Assembly (NCBI RefSeq): GCF_000247995.1
Contig: NZ_BAFE01000091.1
Span: 35,982-99,981 of the forward strand
DNA length: 64,000 nucleotides
From: Mobilicoccus pelagius NBRC 104925
GTDB lineage: Bacteria > Actinomycetota > Actinomycetes > Actinomycetales > Dermatophilaceae
Direction of reading: 5' to 3'
Shown: positions 45,568-56,901 of the stretch, one piece after another
Numbering within the stretch: position 1 is the first letter of the stretch
How the letters are laid out: each line of letters opens with the position of its first letter
Translations under genes and position numbers: made by a program
The notes under the pieces: model-generated
What the model was told of the DNA's origin: nothing
The model's database searches: none
The model's input: only the letters and a program-made list of their open reading frames with translations

Positions 45568-45654
45568 GTGATCGAGCAACTCGTGGCCGGCGTCATCGCC
45601 CTCGCCCTCGTCGTCTATCTCGTGTACGCCCTCGTCCGGCCGGAGGCGTTCTGA
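45568..45654 (+). CDS. kdpF: KdpF small membrane subunit
   Basis: A 28-residue peptide, one hydrophobic helix ([25 protein letters not shown]), starting at GTG 45568 and ending in TGA that overlaps the kdpA ATG. Length, position and the L-V-Y-A-L-x-R-P-E-x-F ending are typical of KdpF, which stabilises the KdpABC complex. Confidence 0.88.
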   Translation: MIEQLVAGVIALALVVYLVYALVRPEAF

Positions 45655-47296
45655 TGAGCGACCTCGCCTCCGCCGTCGCGACCTACGGACTGGTCGCCGC
45701 GATCCTCGCGCTCAGCCACGCACCGCTGGGCGCCTACCTCGCGCACGTGTTCACCACCGACCGCCACCTGCGGGTCGAGAAGGGGATCTACCGCCTCGTC
45801 GGCGTGAACCCCGACTCCGAGCAGCGGTGGAGCAGCTACGCCATGGGCATCGTCGCGTTCTCCGTCGTGAGCGTGCTCGGCCTGTGGGCCCTCGTCCTGG
45901 GCCAGGACCACCTGCCGTTCGCGAACGACCGCCACCAGGGCGTCGACGGCGCCCTCAACACGGCCGTCTCGTTCGTCGCCAACACCAACTGGCAGAGCTA
46001 CGGCGGCGAGTCGGGCGCCACCCACCTCGTGCAGATGCTCGGCCTCACCGTGCAGAACTTCGTGTCGGCCGCCGTCGGCCTCGCCGTCGCCGTCGCGCTC
46101 GTGCGCGGCATCGCCCGCCACGACACCGACCGCATCGGCAACTTCTGGGTCGACCTGGTGCGCGGCAGCCTGCGGGTGCTCCTGCCCATCGCGTTCGTCG
46201 GCGCGCTGCTCCTGCTGTTCGGTGGCGTCATCCAGAACCTCGCGCAGCCGCAGACCATCGCCACGGTGGGCGGCGGGCAGCAGGTCCTGCAGGGCGGCCC
46301 GGTCGCGAGCCAGGAGGTCATCAAGCTGCTCGGCACGAACGGCGGCGGGTTCTTCAACGCGAACTCAGCCCACCCGTTCGAGAACCCCAACGCGGTGACC
46401 AACGTCATCGAGATCCTGCTCGTCCTGCTCATCCCGTTCGCGCTGCCGCGCATGTACGGCATCCTCGTCGGCGATCGCAAGCAGGGCTGGGCCGTGCTCG
46501 CGCTCATGGGCGTGCTCTTCACCGTCGGTTGGGCCGTCACCCTCACGTCCGAGCTCGCGCTCGCCGGCACCGCCCAGGGCGCCCTCGAGGGCAAGGAACT
46601 GCGGTTCGGCATCCCCGGCTCCGTCATCTTCGGCACCGCCACCACCGGCACGTCCACCGGCGCGGTCAACTCGATGCACGACAGCTACTCGCCCCTCGGC
46701 GGCGGCATGTACATGCTCAACATGCTGCTCGGCGAGATCAGCCCCGGCGGTGTCGGCACCGGCCTCTACAGCGCCCTGGTGATCGTCGTCATCACGGTGT
46801 TCATCGCGGGCCTCATGGTCGGCCGCACCCCCGAGCTGCTCGGCAAGCAGATCGGCCGCCGCGAGATCACGTGCGCCGCCCTGTTCATCCTCGTCATGCC
46901 CGCGCTCGTCCTCGCCGGCACCGGCGTCTCCGTCGTTCTGCCCACCGCGCTGGAGTCGCTCAACAACTCCGGCCCCCACGGCCTCTCGGAGATCATGTAC
47001 GCCTACACCTCCGGCGCGAACAACAACGGCTCCGCCTTCGCCGGCCTCGCGGCCGACACGCCCTGGTACAACCTGACGATCGCGTTCGCGATGTTCGCCG
47101 GCCGCCTGCTGCCCATCACGTTCGCGCTCGCGCTCGCCGGGTCGCTCGCCGCCCAGCCGCGCCGCGCCGTCACCGCGGGCACCATGCCCACGCACACGCC
47201 GATGTTCGCCGGCCTGCTCGTCGGCATCGCCGTCATCATCGCCGGCCTGACGTTCTTCCCCGCCCTCGCCCTGGGCCCGATCGCGGAGGCGACCCT

Positions 47297-47300
<4 letters not shown>
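45654..47300 (+). CDS. kdpA: Potassium-transporting ATPase subunit KdpA
   Basis: A 548-residue channel-like subunit that selects K+. The four selectivity-filter regions are visible: [45 protein letters not shown], and [13 protein letters not shown]. About ten membrane helices, length as expected. It begins at the ATG overlapping the kdpF stop and its TGA overlaps the kdpB GTG. Confidence 0.96.
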
Positions 47301-49532
<2,232 letters not shown>

Positions 49533-49533
49533 C

Positions 49534-50115
49534 ATGCGTACGTTCTCCCGCCAGTTCCTCGCCGCCACCCGCGCGTTCCTCGTGCTCTCGGTGCTGCTCG
49601 GCCTCGCGTGGCCGTTCGCGTTCACGGGCGTGGCGCAGGTCGTCGCGCCCCGCCAGGCGAACGGGTCGCTCGTGCGCACGGCGGACGGCACCGTCGTCGG
49701 ATCGTCGCTGCTCGGTCAGAAGGCCGAGGGCCCGCAGTGGTTCGCCGCCCGCCCCTCGGACTCCGAGTACGCCGGCGACACCTCCGGATCCGGCAACCTC
49801 AGCCCCGTCTCGGCCGACCACCTGAAGACCGTGCAGGAACGCCGCGACGCGCTGACGAAGGCCAACCCCGACGCGCGCGGCCCGATCCCCGCCGACGCCC
49901 TGTCGGCGAGCAGCTCCGGGCTCGATCCGCACATCAGCCCCGAGTACGCCGCGTGGCAGACCCCGCGCGTCGCGAAGGCGCGCGGGATGAGCGAGGCGGA
50001 CGTCGCCGCCGTCGTCGCCCGCCACACCCAGGGCCGCACCCTCGGGTTCCTCGGGCAGCCGCGCGTCAACGTCACCGAGCTCAACGCCGACCTCGCCGGC
50101 TCGGCCCGCGGCTGA
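49534..50115 (+). CDS. kdpC: Potassium-transporting ATPase subunit KdpC
   Basis: A 193-residue subunit with one N-terminal helix ([23 protein letters not shown]) and an exposed domain. [63 protein letters not shown] and [18 protein letters not shown] are all KdpC signatures. Starts 1 nt after the kdpB stop. Intact, so the frameshift in kdpB is not part of general operon decay. Confidence 0.95.
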   Translation: MRTFSRQFLAATRAFLVLSVLLGLAWPFAFTGVAQVVAPRQANGSLVRTADGTVVGSSLLGQKAEGPQWFAARPSDSEYAGDTSGSGNLSPVSADHLKTVQERRDALTKANPDARGPIPADALSASSSGLDPHISPEYAAWQTPRVAKARGMSEADVAAVVARHTQGRTLGFLGQPRVNVTELNADLAGSARG

Positions 50116-50123
50116 CCCCGGCG

Positions 50124-52748
50124 ATGACGCGACACGACGACGCACCGGCCGCGCAGGGCACCACGCCCCGCGCGGCCGGCGCGGCGCCCGCCGAATCGAC
50201 CCCCGCCGGCATGGTGCCGCGCGACAATCGCGCCATGAGACGGGGCACGCTGCGCATCTACCTGGGCGCCGCCCCCGGCGTCGGCAAGACGGTCAAGATG
50301 CTCGGCGAGGGTCGCCGCCGCGCCGAGCGGGGCACCGACGTCGTCGTCGGCTACGTCGAGACCCACGGGCGTGCCTACACCACGGCCGAACTCGCGGGCC
50401 TCGAGGTGATCCCGCGCCGCGAGATGACCTACCGCGACTCGACGTTCACCGAGATGGACGTCGACGCGATCCTCGCCCGCCGCCCCCAGCTCGTCCTCGT
50501 CGACGAGCTCGCCCACACCAACGTGCCCGGCAGCGAGCGCCGCCGCCGCTACGAGGACATCGACGTGCTGCTCGACGCGGGCATCGACGTCATCTCGACC
50601 GTCAACATCCAGCACCTCGAGTCCCTCAACGACGCGGTCGCCGCGATCACCGGGGTGCGGCAGCGCGAGACCGTGCCCGACCACGTCGTGCGGCGCGCCG
50701 AGCAGATCGAGCTCGTCGACATGACGCCCGAGGCGCTGCGCCGCCGCATGGCGCACGGCAACGTCTACAAGGCCGAGAAGGTCGACGCGGCGCTCGCGAG
50801 CTACTTCCGCCCCGGCAACCTCGCCGCCCTGCGCGAGCTGGCGCTGCTGTGGCTCGCCGACCGGGTCGACGAGGCCCTCGAGCGCTACCGCGCCGACCAG
50901 GGCATCCGGGCGACGTGGCCGACCCGTGAGCGCATCGTCGTCGGCCTCACCGGCGGGCCGGAGGGGGAGCAGGTGCTGCGCCGCGCGGCCCGCATCGCCT
51001 CCCGCGGCGCGGGCGGTGAGCTGCACGCCGTGTACGTGACGAGCGACGACGGCCTCACCGGGCCCGACTTCGCCACGATCGCGGCGCAGCGCGCCCTCAC
51101 GAGCGACCTGGGCGGCACGTTCCACACCGTCTCCGGCGACGACGTGGCCGCCGCGATCCTCGACTTCGCGCGCAGCGTCAACGCGAGCCAGATCGTCCTC
51201 GGCTCGTCCCGTCGCACGCGACTCGCGCACCTGTTCGACCCGGGCGTGGGGGAGGCCGTCGTTGCGGGATCCGGCGACATCGACGTCCACATGGTCAACC
51301 ACGACCTGGCCCGGTCGCTGCGCCGCCCCACCGTGCGCAGCCGGGCCGCGCTGTCGGGGCGTCGCCGCGCCGCCGGGTTCGCCGTCGGGCTGCTCGGCGT
51401 CGCCGCCCTCACGGGGCTGTTGCTCCCGCTGCGCGGACGCCACGACCTGCCCCTCGACGTGCTGCTCTACCTGGGGCTCACCGTCGCGACCGCGCTCGTC
51501 GGCGGCCTGTGGCCCGCCATCGTCACGGCCGTCGTCGGGTCCCTGGCACTCAACTGGTTCTTCGCGCCGCCCCTGCACACGTTCACCATCGCGTCGGGGC
51601 AGAACGTCGTCGCGCTCGTCGTGTTCGTCCTCGTCGCGGCGGCCGTCTCGTCCGTCGTCCACGTGAGCGCGCGCCGCACCGCGCAGGCGCTCGCCGCCGA
51701 GCGCGAGTCCACGTCGCTCACGCAGGTGTCGCACGCGATGCTCGCCTCGCCCGACCCGCTGGGGTTCCTCGTCACCGAGTGCCTCGACCTGTTCGACATG
51801 CGCGCCGCCGGCATCGTGCGGCGCGACCCCGAGACGCACCGGCTCGAGGTGCTCGCCGCCACCGACGCCTTCGACCCCGACGAGCGCGACGCCGCCGTGG
51901 TCGAGGAGATCGACGACGACACGTCCCTCGTCCTCGTCGGGCACGTGCTTCGCGGGGAGGACCAGCCGCTCGTCTCGGCGTACGCCTCGCACGCCGCCGC
52001 CGTGCTCACGCGCCGCCGCCTGCAGGCCGAGGCCGCGACCGCGTCCTCCCTCGCGAGCGACAACCGCGCCCGCACCGCCCTGCTCTCGGCCGTCTCGCAC
52101 GACCTGCGCACCCCGCTCGCCGCCGTCAAGGCCGCCGTGAGCAGCCTGCGCGCCGCCGACGTCGAGTTCTCGCCCGAGGACGAGGCCGAGCTGCTCGCCT
52201 CGATCGAGGAGTCCGCCGACCGGCTCGACGCGCTCGTCGGCAACCTGCTCGACGCGTCCCGCCTGCAGACCGGCGTCGTGCGGCCCCGCTGCCGCGCGAT
52301 CGACGCCGCGGGGGAGGCCCGGGCCGTCGTCGCGGGCACGAGCGACCCCGACCGCGTGCAGGTACGCTCCGACGGTCCGTGCCCCGGCTGGGCCGACCCG
52401 GGCCTGCTCGAACGCTGCCTCGCCAACCTCGTCGAGAACGCGCTGCGGCACGCGCCCGGCCCCGTGTTCGTCGACGTGTCGACGCTGGGGGAGCGCACCC
52501 ACCTGCGGGTCGTCGACTCCGGGCCCGGCGTGCCCACAGAGGAGCTGGAGCGGATCTTCCAGCCGTTCCAGCGCCGCGGCGACGCGCCCGGCGGCGACGG
52601 GGTGGGCCTCGGCCTCGCGGTCGCCCGCGGCCTCGCCGAGACGATGGACGCCACCGTCACCGCCGACGACACCCCCGGCGGGGGACTCACGATGGTCGTC
52701 GACCTGCCCGCCCACGAGCCGGGGACTGTGTCACCCTCGGGGGCATGA
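50124..52748 (+). CDS. kdpD: Sensor histidine kinase KdpD
   Basis: An 874-residue K+/turgor sensor kinase. The N-terminal KdpD domain has LRIYLGAAPGVGKTVKML (Walker A about 48-56) and LVLVDELAHTNVPGSERRRRYEDI; a USP-like domain follows (about 270-390), then DUF4118 with four membrane helices (about 415-512), a GAF-like linker, the H-box LLSAVSHDLRTPLAAVKAAV (phospho-His about 658), and the HATPase domain with NLVENALRHAPGP, DSGPGVP and GVGLGLAVARG. The first 35 residues are a low-complexity addition. The stop overlaps the kdpE ATG. Confidence 0.94.
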   Translation: MTRHDDAPAAQGTTPRAAGAAPAESTPAGMVPRDNRAMRRGTLRIYLGAAPGVGKTVKMLGEGRRRAERGTDVVVGYVETHGRAYTTAELAGLEVIPRREMTYRDSTFTEMDVDAILARRPQLVLVDELAHTNVPGSERRRRYEDIDVLLDAGIDVISTVNIQHLESLNDAVAAITGVRQRETVPDHVVRRAEQIELVDMTPEALRRRMAHGNVYKAEKVDAALASYFRPGNLAALRELALLWLADRVDEALERYRADQGIRATWPTRERIVVGLTGGPEGEQVLRRAARIASRGAGGELHAVYVTSDDGLTGPDFATIAAQRALTSDLGGTFHTVSGDDVAAAILDFARSVNASQIVLGSSRRTRLAHLFDPGVGEAVVAGSGDIDVHMVNHDLARSLRRPTVRSRAALSGRRRAAGFAVGLLGVAALTGLLLPLRGRHDLPLDVLLYLGLTVATALVGGLWPAIVTAVVGSLALNWFFAPPLHTFTIASGQNVVALVVFVLVAAAVSSVVHVSARRTAQALAAERESTSLTQVSHAMLASPDPLGFLVTECLDLFDMRAAGIVRRDPETHRLEVLAATDAFDPDERDAAVVEEIDDDTSLVLVGHVLRGEDQPLVSAYASHAAAVLTRRRLQAEAATASSLASDNRARTALLSAVSHDLRTPLAAVKAAVSSLRAADVEFSPEDEAELLASIEESADRLDALVGNLLDASRLQTGVVRPRCRAIDAAGEARAVVAGTSDPDRVQVRSDGPCPGWADPGLLERCLANLVENALRHAPGPVFVDVSTLGERTHLRVVDSGPGVPTEELERIFQPFQRRGDAPGGDGVGLGLAVARGLAETMDATVTADDTPGGGLTMVVDLPAHEPGTVSPSGA

Positions 52749-53518
52749 CCCGCATCCTCGTCGTCGACGACGAGCCGGCCATCGCCCGCACGCTGCGCAT
52801 CAACCTCGCCTCGCGGGGATACGACGTGGAACTCGCCGCCGACGGCCGGTCGGCGCTCGACTCCTGCGCCGAGGAGCTGCCCGACCTCGTCGTGCTCGAC
52901 CTGGGTCTCCCCGACGTCGACGGCGTCGAGGTGCTGCGGCGGCTGCGGGAGCGCAGCGCGGTGCCCGTCGTCGTCCTCTCGGCCCGGCACGACTCCGACG
53001 ACAAGGTCGAGGCGCTCGACCTGGGCGCCGACGACTACGTCACCAAGCCGTTCGGCATGGACGAGTTCATGGCCCGCCTGCGGGCCGCGCTGCGCCGTGG
53101 CGGCACCGAGCAGACCGAGGCGCTGCCCCCGGTCGAGACCCCCGACTTCATCCTCGACCTGCGCGAGCGGCGTGCCACCCTGGCCGACGGCACCCGCGTC
53201 CACCTCACCCCCACCGAATGGCGACTCGTCGCCGCGCTCGCCAGGCGCCGCGGCAGCCTCGTCCCCCACACCGAACTGCTCCACGAGGTGTGGGGCCCTG
53301 CCTACGGCCGCGAGTCCAACTACCTGCGCGTCTACGCCAACCAGCTGCGCCGCAAGCTCGAACCCGTGCCGAGCGAACCCCGCTACCTGATCACCGAACC
53401 CGGCCTGGGTTACCGCCTGCACGTCTGGGCGGCACCGGAATCGGTCGGCGCCTCCGGCCCCCGCGACCCCCGCGGACGTGATGAGAATGGCGGACGCCAC
53501 GAAAGGGGACCGCCGTGA
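52745..53518 (+). CDS. kdpE: Response regulator KdpE
   Basis: A 257-residue OmpR/PhoB-family regulator. Receiver: acidic pair in ILVVDDEP, phospho-acceptor Asp52 in VVLDLGLPDVDG, Thr/Ser switch VVLSAR and Lys in DYVTKPF. Winged-helix DNA-binding domain: LTPTEWRLVAALARRRGSLVPHTELLHEVWGPAYGRESNYLRVYANQLRRKLEP and RYLITEPGLGYRL. A charged 25-residue tail is unusual. It begins at the ATG overlapping kdpD and its TGA overlaps the GTG of the oxygenase. Likely binds the repeats upstream of kdpF. Confidence 0.94.
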   Translation: MTRILVVDDEPAIARTLRINLASRGYDVELAADGRSALDSCAEELPDLVVLDLGLPDVDGVEVLRRLRERSAVPVVVLSARHDSDDKVEALDLGADDYVTKPFGMDEFMARLRAALRRGGTEQTEALPPVETPDFILDLRERRATLADGTRVHLTPTEWRLVAALARRRGSLVPHTELLHEVWGPAYGRESNYLRVYANQLRRKLEPVPSEPRYLITEPGLGYRLHVWAAPESVGASGPRDPRGRDENGGRHERGPP

Positions 53519-54333
53519 CCGACACGACGACCGCGCCGTACGCCGACATCGTCGACCTCGACCGCTACCCGATCCACGACCTCGACTCCGACGCCGGACG
53601 CCGTCTCGTGGAGGAGTGCCGGGCCGAACTCGAGTCGACCGGGGTGTGCAACCTCCACGGGTTCGTGCGGCCCGAGGCCGTCGCCCGCATGGTCGACCTC
53701 GCAGGGGAGCTCGCCGACCATGCCTGGGCCAGCGACCGCACCCACACCGTCTACTTCACCGCCCCCGACGAGTCGCGTCCCGAGATGCACCCGCGGCGGG
53801 CGCAGGTGCGCTCCGCCAAGCACGGCCTCGCCTACGACCGCATCCCCACCGACGCACCGCTGCGGCGGCTGTACGAGTCCGACGACCTCACGGCGTTCAT
53901 CGCGGCCGTCCTGCGCAAGGACCGTCTGTACCGCAGCGCCGACCCCCTCGACGTGTTCCAGGTCACCGCGTTCCACCCCGGTGAGGAGCTCGGCTGGCAC
54001 TTCGACAACAGCGAGTTCTCGATGACGGTGATGTACCAGGAGGCCGAGTCCGGCGGGCAGTTCGTCTACGCCCCGGGGCTCCGCAGCGAGGACGACGAGA
54101 ACGAGGACGGCGTCGCCGCGGTCCTCGCCGGCGACGAGAGCGGGCTGAAGGTCCTGCCGTCCGCGCCGGGGACGCTCGCCTTCTTCCGCGGCGAGCACGC
54201 CCTCCACCGCGTCACCCCGATCGAGGGGAACCGGCCGCGCATCAACTCCGTCCTCACCTACGGCGAGCGGCCCGACATGCGCCTGTCCGACCTCACCTCC
54301 GAGATCTTCTACGGTCGCACCTCCCCGCGCTGA
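53515..54333 (+). CDS. 2-oxoglutarate/Fe(II)-dependent oxygenase (ArpA/HalD-like)
   Basis: A 272-residue cupin-fold oxygenase. The facial triad is visible: GWHFDNSEFSMTVMYQ gives His and Asp (H-x-D), and GEHALHRVTPIEGNRPRINSVLTY gives the distal His and the Arg that binds 2-oxoglutarate. An H-x-D motif argues for hydroxylation rather than halogenation, since halogenases replace the Asp by Gly or Ala. FQVTAFHPGEELG and AESGGQFVYAP are further family features. The substrate is probably an amino acid or small metabolite (inference). Its GTG overlaps the kdpE stop (GTGA), an unusual addition to a kdp operon. Confidence 0.8.
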   Translation: MTDTTTAPYADIVDLDRYPIHDLDSDAGRRLVEECRAELESTGVCNLHGFVRPEAVARMVDLAGELADHAWASDRTHTVYFTAPDESRPEMHPRRAQVRSAKHGLAYDRIPTDAPLRRLYESDDLTAFIAAVLRKDRLYRSADPLDVFQVTAFHPGEELGWHFDNSEFSMTVMYQEAESGGQFVYAPGLRSEDDENEDGVAAVLAGDESGLKVLPSAPGTLAFFRGEHALHRVTPIEGNRPRINSVLTYGERPDMRLSDLTSEIFYGRTSPR

Positions 54334-54372
54334 CGCACGACCTCCGGCGTGCGAGTCCTCCCTCGGGCTCGC

Positions 54373-54378
54373 TACCGT
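54373..54378 (+). promoter_or_regulatory. -10 element of the DUF72 gene (leaderless)
   Basis: TACCGT ends 7 nt before the ATG at 54386. GGAG lies only 2 nt before the ATG, too close to act as a ribosome-binding site. Confidence 0.4.
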
Positions 54379-54385
54379 TCGGAGA

Positions 54386-55210
54386 ATGGCGCGCATCAGG
54401 GTCGGGACCTCGGGCTGGACGTACCCCTACTGGCGGGGCGACTTCTACCCCAAGGGTCTGCCTCAGCGGGCCGAACTCGCCTACAACGCCGAGCACTTCG
54501 ACACCGTCGAGCTCAACGGCTCGTTCTACTCGCTGCAACGTCCGACCTCCTACGCCACGTGGGCGCGGGAGGCGGGCGAGCAGCGGGAGGACTTCGTCTT
54601 CGCCGTCAAGGGCAGTCGGTACGTCACGCACATGAAGCGCCTCCGCGACGTGCGTGGGGCCCTCGCCAATTTCTTCGCCTCGGGTGTGCTCGCCCTCGGT
54701 GCACACACCGGGCCGTTCCTCTGGCAGTTGCCCGAACGGCAGGAGTTCGACGCCGACCTCCTCGCCTCGTTCTTTGCCGAGCTGCCCCGTACGACGGGCG
54801 AACTCGCCGCCCTCGCGGCCGAGCACGACGACAAGATCTCCGGCGACCGCGTGCTCCTCGAGCCCACGGTCGACCTGCCGCTGCGCCACGCCCTCGAACC
54901 GCGGCACCGCTCGTTCGAGTGCGACGAGGCCCGCGCGCTGCTCGCCGAACACGACGTCGCGACGGTCGTCGCCGACACCGGGGGCCGCTTCGCCGCCCTC
55001 GACGACGTGACGAGCGACTTCGTCTACGTCCGCCTCCACGGCCCGGCCGGGCTCTACGACAGCCCCTACCGCGGCACCGACCTCCTGCCGCAGTGGGCCG
55101 ACCGCTTCCGCGCCCACCGCGACGCCGGGCGCGACGTCTACGTCTACTTCGACAACGACGGCCACTGTCACGCTCCGTGGGACGCCGAGGCCCTCGTCGA
55201 GCTGCTCTGA
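54386..55210 (+). CDS. DUF72 (YecE-like) TIM-barrel protein
   Basis: A 274-residue protein of family DUF72. Signature segments: IRVGTSGWTYPYWRGDFYPKGLPQRAELAYNAEHFDTVELNGSFY, FVFAVKGSRYVTHMKRLRDV, LGPFLWQLP-type GPFLWQLPERQEF, RHRSFECDEARALLAEHDVATVVADTGG, FVYVRLHGPAGLYDSPYRG and DVYVYFDNDGHCHAPWDAEAL. Fold is a TIM barrel; biochemical function is not established for the family. Starts 52 nt after the oxygenase, with its own likely promoter. Confidence 0.88.
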   Translation: MARIRVGTSGWTYPYWRGDFYPKGLPQRAELAYNAEHFDTVELNGSFYSLQRPTSYATWAREAGEQREDFVFAVKGSRYVTHMKRLRDVRGALANFFASGVLALGAHTGPFLWQLPERQEFDADLLASFFAELPRTTGELAALAAEHDDKISGDRVLLEPTVDLPLRHALEPRHRSFECDEARALLAEHDVATVVADTGGRFAALDDVTSDFVYVRLHGPAGLYDSPYRGTDLLPQWADRFRAHRDAGRDVYVYFDNDGHCHAPWDAEALVELL

Positions 55211-55388
55211 GGCCAGCATCCCGGCCCTCCGGCGTACAGCGACGGAGCAGCGCCACCGTCGAGAGAGGGGCGCCTGCGCATCCGCACTGGTCAGAGCCCC
55301 GATCGTCTCTCGAGGAGGCACCCTTCCCGCATCGCTGGACGACGGAGGGGACGCGGTGCGCGACCGGGTCCGGGACGTCCGGACAGCA

Positions 55389-55424
55389 CCGCGCCCCTCG
55401 CACCGGGTGGTGCGAGGGGCGCGG
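55389..55424. terminator. Bidirectional terminator between convergent genes
   Basis: Perfect 16-bp arms (55389-55404 and 55409-55424) with GGGT loop between the DUF72 gene and the dipeptidase. I see nothing else in 55211-55456. Confidence 0.8.
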
Positions 55425-55456
55425 GCAGGACCGGCGGGGTGTCGCCGGCGGGGTCG

Positions 55457-56812
55457 TCAGGCCTTCTTCTCGCCGAGGCGGGAGAGGAGGAGGATCTGGG
55501 CGACGACGAGGTCCTCGATCTCCTTGGGGTCGACGGACTCGTCGGGGCCGTGGATGCGGGCCTTCTCCTCGTCCTCGGCGCCCCAGAGGATCGCCTCGGA
55601 GCCAGGGGAGGTGTCGAGGAAGGTCTGCACGAGCGGGATGGATCCGCCCGAGCCGTGCGTCGTGCACTCCGCGCCGAACGCGTCGCTCATGCACTGTTCG
55701 GCGAGCTGCGTGACGGGACCGCCCTCGGGGGCCTTCCACGCGCCGAAGAGCTTGAGGTCGGAGATCTCCATCTGGACGCCGCGCGGCGCGTGCGCACGCA
55801 GGTGCTTCTCGATGGCCTCGAGCTGTGCCTTGGGGTCGCTGCCCGGCACGATGCGGACGCTCACGCGGGCCGTCGCCTCGGGGATGACGACGTTCGAGGC
55901 GCCTGCGACCGGCGGGGCGTCGATGCCGATGACGGTGGCGGCGGGACGGCTCCACATGCGGCTCGCGAGGTGCCCGGAACCGGTGAGCTCGACACCGTCG
56001 AGGACGCCCGCGCTCTCGCGGAACCCGGCCTCGTCGATGTCCTCCCCGTCCGGCCACTCGTAGGAGTCGAGACCCTCGATGACGGTGGCTCCGGTCTCGT
56101 CGTACATCGACCCGAGGAGCTGGATCATCGCGACGAGGGCGTCGGGGGCCGCACCGCCGAAGAGGCCGGAGTGGACGGCGGACTCGATCGTGCGGATCTT
56201 CACGGTGACGGTGACGTCGCCGCGCAGACCGGTCGTGAGGGCGGGGGCGCCGACGCGCTGGTTGCCCGAGTCCGCGACGACGAACACGTCGGAACGGAAG
56301 TCCTCGGCGTGCTCCTCGACGTAGGCCTCGATGTGGCTGCCGGTCTCCTCCTCGCCCTCGACGACGAGGCGCACGGTGACGGGCGGCTTGCCGTTGAACG
56401 CGGCGAGGGTCGCGATGTGGGCGACGACGCCGGACTTGTCGTCGGCGGCGCCGCGGCCGTAGAGGCGGCCGTCCTCCTTCTGCGTGAGGGTCCACGGGTC
56501 GGTGGACCAGCCCTGGCTCTCGGCGGCGGGCTGCACGTCGTAGTGGGCGTACATCGTGACGACGGGGGAGCCCTCGGGGCCGGGGATCTCCGCGAAGACC
56601 GCCGGGTAGGCGTCGTCGCCGAGGTCGAGGAGACGAACCCCTTCGACGCCGGCGCGGCGGAACATGCCGAGGAGTTCCTCGGCGATGGCCTTCATCGGCC
56701 CCTCGGGGAACCCGGGGAAGGCGATCGAGCTGTGTCCGACGAGGGTGCGCAGGTCGTCGATCACCTGCGGCATGGCCTTCTCGGCGTACTCACGGGCTTG
56801 GGTCGGGTCCAT
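55457..56812 (-). CDS. M20-family metallodipeptidase
   Basis: A 451-residue zinc peptidase. TMYAHYDVQPA holds the first zinc His and Asp; YGRGAADDKSGV holds the bridging Asp; VEGEEETGSHIE holds the catalytic and metal Glu; FVVADSG the next Asp; and HGSGGSIPLVQTF the last His region. The dimerisation lid with ESAVHSGLFGGAAPDAL lies in the middle. This is the actinobacterial dipeptidase type of M20. The ATG start leads MDPTQAREYAEKAMPQVIDDL. It follows the FAD oxidase gene by 89 bp on the same strand. Confidence 0.92.
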   Translation of the reverse strand: MDPTQAREYAEKAMPQVIDDLRTLVGHSSIAFPGFPEGPMKAIAEELLGMFRRAGVEGVRLLDLGDDAYPAVFAEIPGPEGSPVVTMYAHYDVQPAAESQGWSTDPWTLTQKEDGRLYGRGAADDKSGVVAHIATLAAFNGKPPVTVRLVVEGEEETGSHIEAYVEEHAEDFRSDVFVVADSGNQRVGAPALTTGLRGDVTVTVKIRTIESAVHSGLFGGAAPDALVAMIQLLGSMYDETGATVIEGLDSYEWPDGEDIDEAGFRESAGVLDGVELTGSGHLASRMWSRPAATVIGIDAPPVAGASNVVIPEATARVSVRIVPGSDPKAQLEAIEKHLRAHAPRGVQMEISDLKLFGAWKAPEGGPVTQLAEQCMSDAFGAECTTHGSGGSIPLVQTFLDTSPGSEAILWGAEDEEKARIHGPDESVDPKEIEDLVVAQILLLSRLGEKKA

Positions 56813-56901
56813 CGCGGCCTCCTGTAGCGTTCGATGTCTGTGCGCGCCATCCTCTCGCGCCGGAGGAGCCGGCGTCCGGTGACCCCGGAACCTCGACGCG
56901 C

